The notes beneath the pieces are model-generated. The model saw only the letters and a list, made by a program, of their open reading frames with translations. It made no database searches and was not told the DNA's origin. Shown one piece after another: positions 36,675-46,671 of a stretch of 64,000 nt of DNA. Position numbers and translations under genes: made by a program. The DNA comes from an uncultured Alphaproteobacteria bacterium. Lineage in GTDB: Bacteria; Pseudomonadota; Alphaproteobacteria; GCA-2731375. The stretch covers positions 186,001 to 250,000 of the forward strand of contig CATOSZ010000002.1 in the NCBI GenBank assembly GCA_951812805.1, given 5' to 3'. Numbering within the stretch: the stretch's first letter is position 1; each line of letters begins with the position of its first letter.

Positions 36675-38498
36675 ATGCGCCTCGTGATCTGCCTGCTGCT
36701 CACCCTCGCCCTGGCGCCCGCAGCGCAGGCCGCCGAAACCCGGGTGGCGCACGGCATGTCGCTCACCGGCGAATTGAAGTATCCCCCGGATTTCAAGCAT
36801 TTCGACTATGTGAACCCGGACGCGCCCAAGGGCGGTGAGGTCCGGCTCGGCGCGTTCGGCACCTACGACAGCTTCAATCCTTTCGTCATCAAGGGCCGGC
36901 CGGCTGCCGGCATCGGCCTGATGTTCGAGACGTTGATGACGACCTCGGGCGACGAAGCGTCGAGCGAATACGGTCTGTTGGCGCAATCGGTGGAAGTGCC
37001 GGAGGACCTGTCGTGGGTGGCCTATACGCTCCGCGAGGGGGCCTACTGGCATGACGGCAAACCGATCACGCCGGAGGATGTCGTCTTCTCCTTCGATATC
37101 CTGAAGACCAAGGGGGCGCCCCATTACCGGCACTATTACGCCAACGTCGACAAGGCGGAAGTGACCGGCCCGCGGAGGGTGAAGTTCTCCTTCAGTGGCC
37201 CAAAAAACAGGGAACTGCCGCAAATCGTTTCGCAACTGTTCGTCCTGCCGAAACACTACTGGGAAGGACGGGACTTCGAGGCGACGACGCTGGAGCCGCC
37301 CGTCGGCAGCGGGCCCTACAAAATCGACGGTTTCGAGGCCGGGCGCTGGATCTCCTACAAGCGGCACGACGCGCACTGGGCCAAGGACTTGCCGGTGAAC
37401 AAGGGGCGCTACAACTTCGACGTCATTCGCTACGACTACTACCGGGAAGACCAGATCTCCTTCGAGGCGTTCAAGGCGCACCAGATCGACTTCCGCATGG
37501 AGAGCACCGCGAAGCGCTGGGCGACCGGCTACGACTTCCCCGCGATCCGGGACGGCCGGGCGATCAAGGAGACCATCGACCACGAGCGGCCGACGGGCAT
37601 GCAGGCCTTCGTCTTCAATCTGCGTCGCGCGAAGTTCGGCGACCGACGGCTGCGCCAGGCGCTGGGCTACGCCATGGATTTCGAATGGTCGAACAAGAAC
37701 TTGTTTTATGACCAGTACACCCGGACGAAGAGTTACTTCGCCAACTCGGAGCTGGCATCGTCCGGCCTGCCGAGCGCCGACGAGCTGAAACTGCTGGAGC
37801 CGCTGCGCGGCAAAATTCCAGACGACGTCTTCACCGAGGCCTACGATCCACCGGCGACCGACGGCTCCGGCAACATGCGGGGCCAGCTCCGCCTCGCGAT
37901 CCGGCTCTTGAAGGACGCGGGCTATGAGATCAAGGACGGCAAGCTCCTCGATCCGGCGACGGGCAAGCCCTTCATGATGGAATTTCTCCTGGTCCAGCCG
38001 TCGTTCCAGCGCATCGTCGGCCCGATCATCGAGAATCTGAAACGCCTCGGCGTGGAGGCGACGGTGCGGGTGGTCGATTCGTCGCAATACCAGAGGCGGA
38101 CCGAGACGTTCGACTTCGATATCATCGCAAGCGGTTGGGGGCAGTCGCTCTCACCCGGCAACGAGCAACGCGACTTCTGGGGCTCGGAGGCGGCGACGCG
38201 CGAGGGCAGCCGCAACTTCATCGGCATCCAGGACGAGGCGATCGATATCCTGATCGACAAGGTGATTTACGCCTCCAATCGCGCCGAGCTGGTGACCGCG
38301 ACCCGGGCCCTGGACCGGGTCCTGCTCTGGGGGCACTACGTCATTCCCAACTGGCACAGCCGCAACTTCCGCATCGCCTATTGGAACCGCTTCGACCGGC
38401 CGGCGATCCGACCGAAGTACCTGATCGGGTTCCACGACACCTGGTGGGTCGATCCGAAGAAGGACGCGACGCTGAAAGCCGAGGAGGCGAAACAATAG
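36675..38498 (+). CDS. yejA: Periplasmic oligopeptide-binding protein, YejA type, copy 1
   Basis: A 607-residue family 5 solute-binding protein with a Sec signal peptide (MRLVICLLLTLALAPAAQAAE). Family hallmarks include YPPDFKHFDYVNPDAPKGG, LREGAYWHDGKPITPEDVVF and RRLRQALGYAMDFEWSNKNLF. The start is the ATG preceded by GAAGGAG and followed by the signal peptide. It heads a five-gene importer operon and is followed at once by a second binding protein about equally long. The Yej system takes up peptides such as microcin C; specificity here is not shown. Confidence 0.9.
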   Translation: MRLVICLLLTLALAPAAQAAETRVAHGMSLTGELKYPPDFKHFDYVNPDAPKGGEVRLGAFGTYDSFNPFVIKGRPAAGIGLMFETLMTTSGDEASSEYGLLAQSVEVPEDLSWVAYTLREGAYWHDGKPITPEDVVFSFDILKTKGAPHYRHYYANVDKAEVTGPRRVKFSFSGPKNRELPQIVSQLFVLPKHYWEGRDFEATTLEPPVGSGPYKIDGFEAGRWISYKRHDAHWAKDLPVNKGRYNFDVIRYDYYREDQISFEAFKAHQIDFRMESTAKRWATGYDFPAIRDGRAIKETIDHERPTGMQAFVFNLRRAKFGDRRLRQALGYAMDFEWSNKNLFYDQYTRTKSYFANSELASSGLPSADELKLLEPLRGKIPDDVFTEAYDPPATDGSGNMRGQLRLAIRLLKDAGYEIKDGKLLDPATGKPFMMEFLLVQPSFQRIVGPIIENLKRLGVEATVRVVDSSQYQRRTETFDFDIIASGWGQSLSPGNEQRDFWGSEAATREGSRNFIGIQDEAIDILIDKVIYASNRAELVTATRALDRVLLWGHYVIPNWHSRNFRIAYWNRFDRPAIRPKYLIGFHDTWWVDPKKDATLKAEEAKQ

Positions 38499-40348
38499 CC
38501 TCCCCCCTTGGACGACTTCTGCTGGGCGCCGCGCTGGCGGCCGGCCTGGCGGGCGCCGCCGGTGCCGAGGATCGGCACGGCTTCGCCATTCTCGGGTCCC
38601 TCAAATACGGTCCCGACTACAGCCATTTCGACTATGTCGATCCCGGTGCGCCGAAAGGCGGGACCGCGCGGCTCTGGTTCCAGGGTAGTTTCGATTCCCT
38701 CAACCCCTTCATCCTGAAGGGCGTGCCGGCGGCCGGCCTGAATTTCTTCCTCTCGGGCGAGAAGTTCCTGTCCTTCGAAAGCCTGATGTACCAGTCGATG
38801 GACGAGCCGGATTCCTTCTACGCCCTGGTGGCGAAGTCGGTCGAGCTGTCGCCGGAGGGGAAATGGATCTCCTTTAGGATCGACCCGCGCGCCCGCTTCC
38901 ATGACGGCAGCCCGATCACCGCCGAGGACGTTGCCTTCAGCTTCGATACGCTGAAGAACCATAAAGGCGCCAATCCGTTCTATCGGGTGCAGTTCGACGA
39001 TATCGAAGAGGCGCGGGCGCTCGCCCCCGATCATGTCCGCTTTACCTTCAAGGCCGGTGCCGAAACGCGTGACCTGCCGGCCTATGTCGCGCTGATGCCG
39101 ATCCTCTCGAAGGCGTTCTACGAAACCCACGATTTCGCGAAGGCCAGCCTGACACCGCCGCTGATGAGTGGGCCCTACGAGATCGAGGCGGTCGAGGCGG
39201 GCCGCTCCATCACCTGGCGCCGGGTGAAGGATCATTGGGCCGAGGACCACCCGGTCTATCGCGGCCGCTACAACTTCGACCGGCTGAAGTGGATCTACAT
39301 TCGCGATCGCACCGTCGGCCTGCAGGCGCTGTTCGGCGGTCAGCTGGATTTTCGCGAGGAGTTCACTTCGCGCGACTGGGCGACGCGCTATGACGACGTG
39401 CCGGCGGTGAAGGACGGGCGGCTGAAGCGCGAGGTATTGGGGGACGAGTCGCCCTCCGGCACCCAGGCCTTCTACCTCAATTCCCGGCGGGAGAAGTTCA
39501 AGGACATTCGGGTGCGCCAGGCGCTCGGCCTGGTCTTCGATTTCGAATGGACCAACGAAACCCTGTTCTACGACGCCTACAAGCGGACGCGTTCGATCTT
39601 CCAGAATTCGGAGATGGCCGCGCTCGGCCCGCCCTCGGCCGCGGAGCTCGAGCTGCTGGCACCGGCCCGCGACGCGCTGCCGGCGGCAGCCTTCGAGGGG
39701 CCGTATGCGCCGCCGGTGAACGGTGGCACCCGGGCGTTGCGGCCGAACCTGCGCGAGGCTTCGAAGTTGTTGAAGGCCGCCGGCTGGCGCGTCGTCGACG
39801 GCAAGCTGGTCGATGCGAAGGGCGAGCCCTTCACGATCGAATTCCTCTCCGTCCTGCAAGGCTTCGAGCGGATCGTCCTGCCGTATACGGAGAACCTCAG
39901 GCGCCTCGGCATCGAGGCCGGCTTCCGGCTGGTGGAATCGGCCCAGTATCAGCGCCGCCGGGTGACCTTCGATTACGACGTCATCACCGCGCGCTTCCGC
40001 ATGTCGCTGACGCCCGGCGTCGCCTTGCGCAATCTGTTCAACAGCCGGTCCGCCGTGCGTGAAGGCAGTCTGAATTACGCCGGCATCGCCGACCCGCTGG
40101 TCGACGGCCTGATCGAGAAGGTCGTCGGCGCGCGCAATCGCGACGAGCTGGTGACCGCCACGCGGGCCCTCGATCGTATGGTCATGTGGAACCACTATCT
40201 GATCCCGCAGTGGTATTCCGCGAGCCACCGGATCGCCTATTGGGACGTTTTCGGCCGACCGAAGACGAAGCCGCGCTACGACCTCGGCTTCCTGGATACC
40301 TGGTGGATCGATCCGGAGAAGCGGGCCCGCATCGAGGCGGCCAGGTGA
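38495..40348 (+). CDS. Periplasmic oligopeptide-binding protein, YejA type, copy 2
   Basis: A protein of about 617 residues, paralogous to the preceding one (SLKYGPDYSHFDYVDPGAPKGG, DPRARFHDGSPITAEDVAFS, RVRQALGLVFDFEWTNETLF). The N-terminus is a signal peptide (LGRLLLGAALAAGLAGAAGAE). No ATG, GTG or TTG lies directly ahead of it. A strong GAGGAGG site is followed seven bases on by ATA at 38495, overlapping the copy 1 stop (ATAG). ATA is therefore the best-placed initiator or a mutated ATG; the alternative is a GTG about 50 bases upstream, inside copy 1. Confidence 0.82.
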   Translation: MASPLGRLLLGAALAAGLAGAAGAEDRHGFAILGSLKYGPDYSHFDYVDPGAPKGGTARLWFQGSFDSLNPFILKGVPAAGLNFFLSGEKFLSFESLMYQSMDEPDSFYALVAKSVELSPEGKWISFRIDPRARFHDGSPITAEDVAFSFDTLKNHKGANPFYRVQFDDIEEARALAPDHVRFTFKAGAETRDLPAYVALMPILSKAFYETHDFAKASLTPPLMSGPYEIEAVEAGRSITWRRVKDHWAEDHPVYRGRYNFDRLKWIYIRDRTVGLQALFGGQLDFREEFTSRDWATRYDDVPAVKDGRLKREVLGDESPSGTQAFYLNSRREKFKDIRVRQALGLVFDFEWTNETLFYDAYKRTRSIFQNSEMAALGPPSAAELELLAPARDALPAAAFEGPYAPPVNGGTRALRPNLREASKLLKAAGWRVVDGKLVDAKGEPFTIEFLSVLQGFERIVLPYTENLRRLGIEAGFRLVESAQYQRRRVTFDYDVITARFRMSLTPGVALRNLFNSRSAVREGSLNYAGIADPLVDGLIEKVVGARNRDELVTATRALDRMVMWNHYLIPQWYSASHRIAYWDVFGRPKTKPRYDLGFLDTWWIDPEKRARIEAAR

Positions 40349-40369
40349 CGGCGGCGGGAGACTGACGCC

Positions 40370-41491
40370 ATGATGGCCTACATCGCCCGTCGGCTGCTGC
40401 TGATGATCCCGACGCTCTTCGGTATCATGCTGATCAACTTCGTGGTCATGCAGTTCCTCCCCGGGGGACCGGTGGAGCAGGTGATCGCCCAGATCACCGG
40501 GACCGCCGTGGACGTCACCGCGCGCTATGGCGGCGGTTCCAGCGCCGAGGTCGGCGGCAACGAGGGCAACCGCACCACGCAGGCCGGAGAAAGTGGATCG
40601 ATCAACGCCAAGTACCGTGGCGCCCAGGGCCTGGACCCGGAGCTGCTCGCCGATCTCGAACGGCAATTCGGCCTGGACAAGCCGGCGCACGAGCGGTTCT
40701 TCACCATGCTCGGCAACTACCTGCGGTTCGACTTCGGCGAGAGTTTCTTTCGCGATCGCCCGGTCGTCGATCTGGTGATCGAGAAGCTCCCGGTTTCCAT
40801 CACCCTCGGCCTGTGGACCATGTTGCTTTCCTACCTGATCTCGATCCCGCTCGGCATCGCCAAGGCGGTACGCGACGGCACCCGCTTCGACGTCTGGAGC
40901 TCGGCGATCGTCATCGTCGGCAATGCCATTCCGGGCTTTCTCTTCGCCGTCTTCCTCATCGTGCTGTTCGCCGGCGGGAGCTTCTGGGACATCTTTCCGT
41001 TACGCGGCCTGACGTCCGACAACTGGGAAGAGCTCAGCTGGCCGGCCCGCATCGTCGACTATTTCTGGCACATTACCCTGCCGATCCTGGCGCTCGCCAT
41101 CGGCGGCTTTGCCACGCTGACCATGCTGACCAAGAATTCCTTTCTCGACGAGATCGGCAAGCAATATGTCGTCACCGCCCGCGCCAAGGGCTTGAGCGAG
41201 CGCCGCGTGCTCTATGGGCATGTCTTCCGCAACGCGATGCTGATCGTCATCGCCGGCTTTCCGGGGGCGTTCATCGGTGTCTTCTTCACCGGCTCGCTGC
41301 TGATCGAGGCGATCTTCTCGCTGGACGGTCTGGGGCTGCTCGGCTTCGAGGCGGTGCTGAACCGGGACTATCCGATCGTGCTCGGCACGCTCTATGTGTT
41401 CACCTTGATGGGGCTGGTCATCCAGCTGGTCGGCGACCTCACCTACACGCTGATCGATCCCCGAATCGACTTCGAAAGCCGGGAGGTCTGA
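40370..41491 (+). CDS. yejB: Peptide ABC transporter permease, YejB type
   Basis: A 373-residue inner-membrane permease: [20 protein letters not shown] starts the first helix, and the family coupling motif is seen in [29 protein letters not shown]. YejB proteins carry a long periplasmic insertion after helix 1; here it includes the Gly/Asn-rich [15 protein letters not shown] stretch. It pairs with the next gene to form the membrane channel. It is 21 bases downstream of the second binding protein. Confidence 0.93.
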   Translation: MMAYIARRLLLMIPTLFGIMLINFVVMQFLPGGPVEQVIAQITGTAVDVTARYGGGSSAEVGGNEGNRTTQAGESGSINAKYRGAQGLDPELLADLERQFGLDKPAHERFFTMLGNYLRFDFGESFFRDRPVVDLVIEKLPVSITLGLWTMLLSYLISIPLGIAKAVRDGTRFDVWSSAIVIVGNAIPGFLFAVFLIVLFAGGSFWDIFPLRGLTSDNWEELSWPARIVDYFWHITLPILALAIGGFATLTMLTKNSFLDEIGKQYVVTARAKGLSERRVLYGHVFRNAMLIVIAGFPGAFIGVFFTGSLLIEAIFSLDGLGLLGFEAVLNRDYPIVLGTLYVFTLMGLVIQLVGDLTYTLIDPRIDFESREV

Positions 41492-41495
41492 GCGG

Positions 41496-42614
41496 ATGTC
41501 GGGCCGTGACCGCTTCCTCGGGGTGCGAATTACGCCGCTGACCCGGCGGCGGCTGTCGAATTTTCGGGCCAACAAGCGGGCGTACTGGTCGCTGGTCATC
41601 TTCACCGGCCTTTTCGTCCTCAGCCTGTTCGCCGAGTTCATCGCCAACGACAAGCCGCTGCTCGCCCGCTACGACGGCAGTTTCTACGTCCCGGTTCTGG
41701 TCGCCTATCCGGAGACCGCTTTCGGCGGTGAGTTCCCGACCGAAGCGGACTACAAGGATCCCTTCGTCCAGGAATTGATCACCGAGAAAGGCTGGCTGAT
41801 CTGGCCGCCGATCTCCTTCCACTACCGCACCAACGTGAAGGAAGGACGGCCGGGGCCGGCGCCCTCGCCACCGACGACACAGAATTGGCTCGGCACCGAC
41901 GATCAAGCCCGCGACGTGGTGGCGCGGTTGATTTACGGCTTCCGTATCTCCGTGCTGTTCGGACTGATCCTGACGGTGATCAGTACGGTGATCGGCGTCG
42001 CGGCCGGCGCGGCACAGGGCTTCTTCGGCGGCTGGACGGATCTGTTGGGCCAGCGTGCCATCGAAATCATGGCGGGCATGCCCCTGCTCTATATCCTGAT
42101 CATCTTCTCCAGCGTCATCGTGCCGGGCTTCTGGACCCTGCTGTCGATCATGCTGCTATTCAGCTGGATGAGCCTGGTCGGCGTCGTCCGGGCCGAGTTC
42201 CTGCGCGCCCGCAACCTGGACTATGTCCGCGCGGCCCGGGCGCTCGGCGTCTCCAACAGGGTGATCATGTTCAAGCATCTGCTGCCGAACGCCATGGTCG
42301 CCTCGCTCACCTTCCTGCCCTTCATCCTGTCCGGTTCGATCACCACGCTGACGGCGCTCGACTTTCTCGGCTTCGGCCTGCCGCCGGGCTCCGCCTCGCT
42401 CGGCGAGATGCTGCAGCAAGGCAAGGCGAACCTGCACGCGCCCTGGCTCGGCATCACCGCCTTCGCCACCATCTCCCTCATGCTCACCCTGCTGATCTTC
42501 GTGTTCGAGGGCGTGCGCGATGCCTTCGACCCGCGCAAGACCGTGCTCGGCGGCCCGGTCGCGGAGGATACCCGCCCGCTGGCCGCCGCCGGCGCCCGGG
42601 GGGCCGGGGAATGA
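41496..42614 (+). CDS. yejE: Peptide ABC transporter permease, YejE type
   Basis: A 372-residue permease: N-terminal cytoplasmic segment RRRLSNFRANKRAYWSLVIF leading into helix 1, a periplasmic loop with YPETAFGGEFPTEADY, then helices and the coupling loop AEFLRARNLDYVRAARALGV. Start at ATG 41496, four bases after the yejB stop; its stop overlaps yejF (ATGA). Together with YejB and the ATPase it imports peptides at the inner membrane. Confidence 0.93.
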   Translation: MSGRDRFLGVRITPLTRRRLSNFRANKRAYWSLVIFTGLFVLSLFAEFIANDKPLLARYDGSFYVPVLVAYPETAFGGEFPTEADYKDPFVQELITEKGWLIWPPISFHYRTNVKEGRPGPAPSPPTTQNWLGTDDQARDVVARLIYGFRISVLFGLILTVISTVIGVAAGAAQGFFGGWTDLLGQRAIEIMAGMPLLYILIIFSSVIVPGFWTLLSIMLLFSWMSLVGVVRAEFLRARNLDYVRAARALGVSNRVIMFKHLLPNAMVASLTFLPFILSGSITTLTALDFLGFGLPPGSASLGEMLQQGKANLHAPWLGITAFATISLMLTLLIFVFEGVRDAFDPRKTVLGGPVAEDTRPLAAAGARGAGE

Positions 42615-44233
42615 GCGCGCCGCTGCTGGAAATCGACGGCCTGCGGGTCGCCTTCCAGGGCGAGGCCGGCTGGAACGAGGTGGTGCGCGGCGTCTCCCTC
42701 ACCATCGAGGCCGGCGAAACCGTGGCGCTGGTGGGCGAGAGCGGCTCCGGCAAGTCGGTCACCGCGCTTTCGGTCTTGCAGCTGCTGCCCCCCGGTGTCG
42801 CGCGGCATCCGGGCGGCTCCGTCCGCTTCCGCGGGGAGGAGCTGCTCGGCGCGGGACACGGGGCGCTGTCGCAGGTGCGGGGCAACCGGATCTCGATGAT
42901 CTTCCAGGAGCCGATGACCTCGCTCAACCCGCTGCACACGGTGGAGAAGCAGATCAACGAGGTACTGCTGCTGCACAAGCGGATGAGCCCGGCCCAGGCC
43001 CGGGCGCGGACGCTGGAGCTGCTGCGCCTGGTCCGTATCCCCGAGCCCGAACAGCGCCTCGCCAGCTATCCCCACCAGCTTTCCGGCGGCCAGCGCCAGC
43101 GGGTCATGATCGCCATGGCGCTCGCGAACGAGCCGGACCTGCTGATCGCCGACGAGCCGACCACGGCGCTCGACGTCACGATCCAGGCGGAGATCCTGGA
43201 GCTGCTGGCCGAGTTGCAGGCCGAGCTTGGCATGGCCGTGCTGCTGATCACCCACGACCTCGCAGTGGTGCGCAAGGTCGCGCGCCGCGTCCATGTCATG
43301 ACCCAGGGCGAAATCGTCGAGGCCGGCGAGACCGAAGCCGTGTTCGCCGCGCCCGCGCACGATTACACCCGCCACCTGCTGCAGGCCGAACCCAAGGGCC
43401 TGCCGACCCCGCCGGCCGAAGACGCACCGCAGGTGATCGAGGCGCATGACGTCAAGGTGCATTTCCCGATCAAGCGCGGCGTGCTGCGGCGCACCGTCGG
43501 CCATGTGAAGGCCGTCGACGGCGTCAGCCTCGCCGCCCGGGCCGGCGAGACCGTCGGCGTGGTCGGCGAAAGCGGTTCAGGCAAGACGACCCTGGGGTTG
43601 GCGCTGTTGCGGCTGTTGTCCTCGACGGGCGACATTCAGTTCGCCGGCAATCGCCTGGATCGGATGAGCGGGGCGGAAATCCGTCCTCTGCGGCGCGAGA
43701 TGCAGATCGTCTTCCAGGATCCCTTCGGCTCGCTCAGCCCGCGGCTGTCGATCCAGGGCATCGTCGAAGAGGGCCTCAGGGTGCATGGCCTCGGCGGCGA
43801 TTTCGATGACCGGCGACGGCTGATCGCCGACGCGCTGGCGGAAGTCGATCTGCCGGCAGAGGCGATGGACCGTTATCCGCACGAGTTCTCCGGCGGGCAG
43901 CGCCAGCGCATCGCCATTGCCCGCGCCCTGGTGCTGAAGCCGCGCTTCCTCGTCCTCGACGAGCCGACGAGCGCCCTCGACATGTCGGTGCAGGCGCAGA
44001 TCGTCGAGCTGCTGCGCGATCTCCAGCATCGCCACGGCCTCGCCTACATGTTCATCAGTCACGACCTCAAGGTGGTCCGGGCCCTGGCCAACACCGTCAT
44101 CGTCATGCGCGACGGCAAGGTGGTCGAGCAGGGCCCCGCCGAGCGGATCTTCGAAGACCCGCAGACCGATTACACGCGCGCCTTGATGGCGGCGGCCTTC
44201 GACCTCGAGTCGTACGGCGACGGCGCACGCTAG
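42611..44233 (+). CDS. yejF: Peptide ABC transporter, fused twin ATPase, YejF type
   Basis: A 540-residue protein with two ABC domains in one chain. The first has Walker [14 protein letters not shown], signature [15 protein letters not shown] and Walker [13 protein letters not shown]; the second has [30 protein letters not shown] and [12 protein letters not shown]. Both are complete, so both can hydrolyse ATP. It energises the YejBE channel. It closes the operon; 16 bases separate its stop from the convergent HD gene. Confidence 0.94.
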   Translation: MSAPLLEIDGLRVAFQGEAGWNEVVRGVSLTIEAGETVALVGESGSGKSVTALSVLQLLPPGVARHPGGSVRFRGEELLGAGHGALSQVRGNRISMIFQEPMTSLNPLHTVEKQINEVLLLHKRMSPAQARARTLELLRLVRIPEPEQRLASYPHQLSGGQRQRVMIAMALANEPDLLIADEPTTALDVTIQAEILELLAELQAELGMAVLLITHDLAVVRKVARRVHVMTQGEIVEAGETEAVFAAPAHDYTRHLLQAEPKGLPTPPAEDAPQVIEAHDVKVHFPIKRGVLRRTVGHVKAVDGVSLAARAGETVGVVGESGSGKTTLGLALLRLLSSTGDIQFAGNRLDRMSGAEIRPLRREMQIVFQDPFGSLSPRLSIQGIVEEGLRVHGLGGDFDDRRRLIADALAEVDLPAEAMDRYPHEFSGGQRQRIAIARALVLKPRFLVLDEPTSALDMSVQAQIVELLRDLQHRHGLAYMFISHDLKVVRALANTVIVMRDGKVVEQGPAERIFEDPQTDYTRALMAAAFDLESYGDGAR

Positions 44234-44249
44234 CTAGCGCGTGGTCCGA

Positions 44250-45083
44250 CTACGCCTCACCGGCATGTTCCTGAATGAAGACATGGGCATAGAGGTTGGC
44301 GATCCAGAGTTTGCCGTCCTGCGAGACCTGGAGGTAGCGAAGGCTCGGATCGAGATAGGGGCGGACCTGCGACCAGAAGAACTTTGGATAGGATTCCGCC
44401 AGGTCGGCCGGGCTTTCGTAGCCGAAACGGGCGTTGGCGCCGGTTTCCTGGAACTCCGCGAACAGCAGGGGCAACTTCTTCAGATAGCCGATGTCGGCCA
44501 TCTGCCCGATGAGGTCGGCCGCCCGCAGCAGGCCGGGATAGGACCCGGCATCGTCGGCCACCTTGCCCTCCGGTACGGGAAAGCGGGTGTGCTCGATGTT
44601 GGCGACCACCGCGTCACAGTCGATTTGCGGCACCTTGGCGAACCGTTCCCGCACGAAGAGGCCGGAGCGCGCGACATGATGCGGGGTGAGGGCGGCGTCC
44701 GTTGCGCCGCGCGGCGGCGTCACCGTGTTGCCGTCGCCGTCGATCACGAAGCGGCCCCCACCGTCCCCACGGCAGACGCCGCGCACATAGCCGATGTCGT
44801 GGCACAGCAGGGCGACGGTGAAATGCAACCAGTCGGCGGGCGTAACCCCGCCTTCCGAGATCTGCTTGCCGCGCAGGATCTCCTGCCCGACCTCGCTCAC
44901 CATGATGGTGTGGGCGACGTCGTGATAGGGCGCGTCGGAGTTGGCGATGTTCTCCAGGGCGATGCGGGCGACGAAGCCGATGATGTTGGGATATTCCGGC
45001 TCCAGCACGCCGTAGACCCGGCCGTAGGTCTCATGCAGCCGATCGACGAAGGCGTCGATCATGACCATCGTCGGATTGAACAC
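44250..45083 (-). CDS. HD-domain metal-dependent phosphohydrolase
   Basis: A 277-residue protein. The HD metal site is seen as His in APYHDVAHT and the HD pair in ALLCHDIGYVRG; a further His in ANIEHTRFP fits the 3',5'-cyclic nucleotide phosphodiesterase-like arrangement. The GTG at 45083 follows an AGGGG ribosome-binding site; ATG 45068 or 45062 are alternatives. It is the last of three minus-strand genes after an MDR dehydrogenase and a thioesterase. The substrate may be a cyclic nucleotide or another phosphate ester; it is not clear. Confidence 0.78.
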   Translation of the reverse strand: MFNPTMVMIDAFVDRLHETYGRVYGVLEPEYPNIIGFVARIALENIANSDAPYHDVAHTIMVSEVGQEILRGKQISEGGVTPADWLHFTVALLCHDIGYVRGVCRGDGGGRFVIDGDGNTVTPPRGATDAALTPHHVARSGLFVRERFAKVPQIDCDAVVANIEHTRFPVPEGKVADDAGSYPGLLRAADLIGQMADIGYLKKLPLLFAEFQETGANARFGYESPADLAESYPKFFWSQVRPYLDPSLRYLQVSQDGKLWIANLYAHVFIQEHAGEA

Positions 45084-45113
45084 CAGGACCCCTCCCCCGC
45101 CGCGCGCCTTTCG

Positions 45114-45536
45114 TCAGCCCACCTGCATCGAATAGCAGGCGCGCCCGACGGCGAGCAGGCGTCCACTCTCGTCCAGCACGTCGACGTCCACCACGCCGAC
45201 GGTGCGTCCGGCCCGGCGGACCCGCGCGGTGGCGAGCAGGTCCGTGTTGAAGGCGGGGCGAAGATAGTCGGTGCGGAAGTTGATGGTCGGCACGCCGCCG
45301 CCGAGCGCGATCGCCAGGGCGTAGTCGCCGACCGTGTCGATCAGCGCCGCGATGGGGCCGCCGTGGAACTGCCCGGTGCCCGCCTTGCGCTCGAACTCGG
45401 GGCGAAGCGGCATGCGCATGGTGATCTCGCCGGCCTCGGCATCGACGTCGGTCACCGTCAGGTTCATGAAGGAAATGAAGGGCGAGGCGTCCAGCATCGC
45501 CTGGATCGCCTTGGCGTCGAGAGGCGTCTCGCTCAT
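45114..45536 (-). CDS. PaaI-type hotdog thioesterase
   Basis: A 140-residue hotdog-fold protein. The active-site motif is in GQFHGGPIAALIDTVGDYAL, with the typical RTDYLRPA later. It hydrolyses acyl-CoA or aryl-acyl-CoA thioesters in the cytoplasm. Its start overlaps the stop of the MDR dehydrogenase gene by four bases, so both are co-translated. The native acyl group is unknown. Confidence 0.88.
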   Translation of the reverse strand: MSETPLDAKAIQAMLDASPFISFMNLTVTDVDAEAGEITMRMPLRPEFERKAGTGQFHGGPIAALIDTVGDYALAIALGGGVPTINFRTDYLRPAFNTDLLATARVRRAGRTVGVVDVDVLDESGRLLAVGRACYSMQVG

Positions 45537-46537
45537 GGCGCCACCACGATCTTGCCGAAGACGGAGCGGTCCTCCAACGCCCGCACGCCGTCGACGGCAC
45601 GCTCGAGCGGCAACTCCTGGTCGATCACCGGGGCCATGCGGCCGGCCTGGATGTGCCCCATCAGGGTGGTGAGATCGTCCCGGGTCCAGCTGTTGGAGCC
45701 GAGCACCTTCAGCTCGAAGGTCCAGATGTAGCGGATGTCGGTCTTCGGATCGAAGCCGGCCGTGGCCCCGCAGGTCAGCAGCCGTCCGCCCCGCTTCAGC
45801 GCCTTGAAGGACGGCACCCAGGTCTCGCCGCCGGTGAAGTTGACGACGACGTCGACGCCACCCTCGTAGCTGCGCCGGAACGGCTTGCCGTAGCGCTGCC
45901 AGATCTCCTTCTCGAAGGCGCTTTCCGCGTAGTTGATGCCGGCGTCCGCGCCGAGCGCCTTCAAGCGGTCGAGCTTCTCTTCGCTGCTGGCGGCGACGAC
46001 GACCTCGCAGCCGGCCATCTTGGCGAGCAGCACGCAGCAGGTACCGACGCCACCGCTGGCGCCCAGCACCAGCACCTTCTCGCCGGCCTTGATGTGGCCG
46101 TTCTCGAACATCATGCGGTGCGCCGTGCCGTAGGCGACGGGCAGGGAGGCCGCTTCGGCGAAGCTGACACCGTCGGGGATCGGGATCAGCTGCTCGGCCG
46201 AACAGACGCAATATTCCGCGAGGCCGCCGTCCAGCATCTCCCCCATCAGGCCCTTGCCGGGATGGATGGGGTTGATCAGAACGGGATCGCCCTCGGACCA
46301 GCCCTCGACGCCGGCACCGAGGCCGGCAACCTCGCCCGCGATGTCGAGGCCCGGAATGACCGGCAGGGGCACCTTGATGCCGGGCATGCCACGGCAGGTA
46401 AAGACGTCGTGGTAATTCAGGGAGGAAGCCTTGACCCGGACCAGGACATGGCCCGCCTCCGGCTCGGGGTCTCGGTAGTCGGCCTCGTACACCAGGTTTT
46501 CGAGGCCGCCGTGGCGGTGCAGGACGGTCGCGCGCAT
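45533..46537 (-). CDS. MDR-family (zinc-type/quinone-like) dehydrogenase
   Basis: A 334-residue medium-chain dehydrogenase/reductase. The catalytic domain has SSLNYHDVFTCRGMPG and VIPGLDIAGEV; the nucleotide fold shows VLVLGASGGVGTCCVLLA; ALKRGGRLLTCGATAGFD follows. The classical structural-zinc four-Cys cluster is not evident, so it belongs near the quinone-oxidoreductase/crotonyl-reductase side of the family. Start MRATVLHRHGG. It leads a three-gene set with a thioesterase and an HD hydrolase, and is divergent from an epimerase gene. Confidence 0.88.
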   Translation of the reverse strand: MRATVLHRHGGLENLVYEADYRDPEPEAGHVLVRVKASSLNYHDVFTCRGMPGIKVPLPVIPGLDIAGEVAGLGAGVEGWSEGDPVLINPIHPGKGLMGEMLDGGLAEYCVCSAEQLIPIPDGVSFAEAASLPVAYGTAHRMMFENGHIKAGEKVLVLGASGGVGTCCVLLAKMAGCEVVVAASSEEKLDRLKALGADAGINYAESAFEKEIWQRYGKPFRRSYEGGVDVVVNFTGGETWVPSFKALKRGGRLLTCGATAGFDPKTDIRYIWTFELKVLGSNSWTRDDLTTLMGHIQAGRMAPVIDQELPLERAVDGVRALEDRSVFGKIVVAP

Positions 46538-46671
46538 GATCTCTCCTCGGGACGTCTCGAACAGGCGCGCGATTAAAGACCAAGGGGCGAGCCCTGTCGA
46601 TGGCGCCATGGCCTCGGTGCGGAATTCCGGCTAGCTTCGGCCCTGGACGCAGAACGGGAGGAGGGGAAGAC

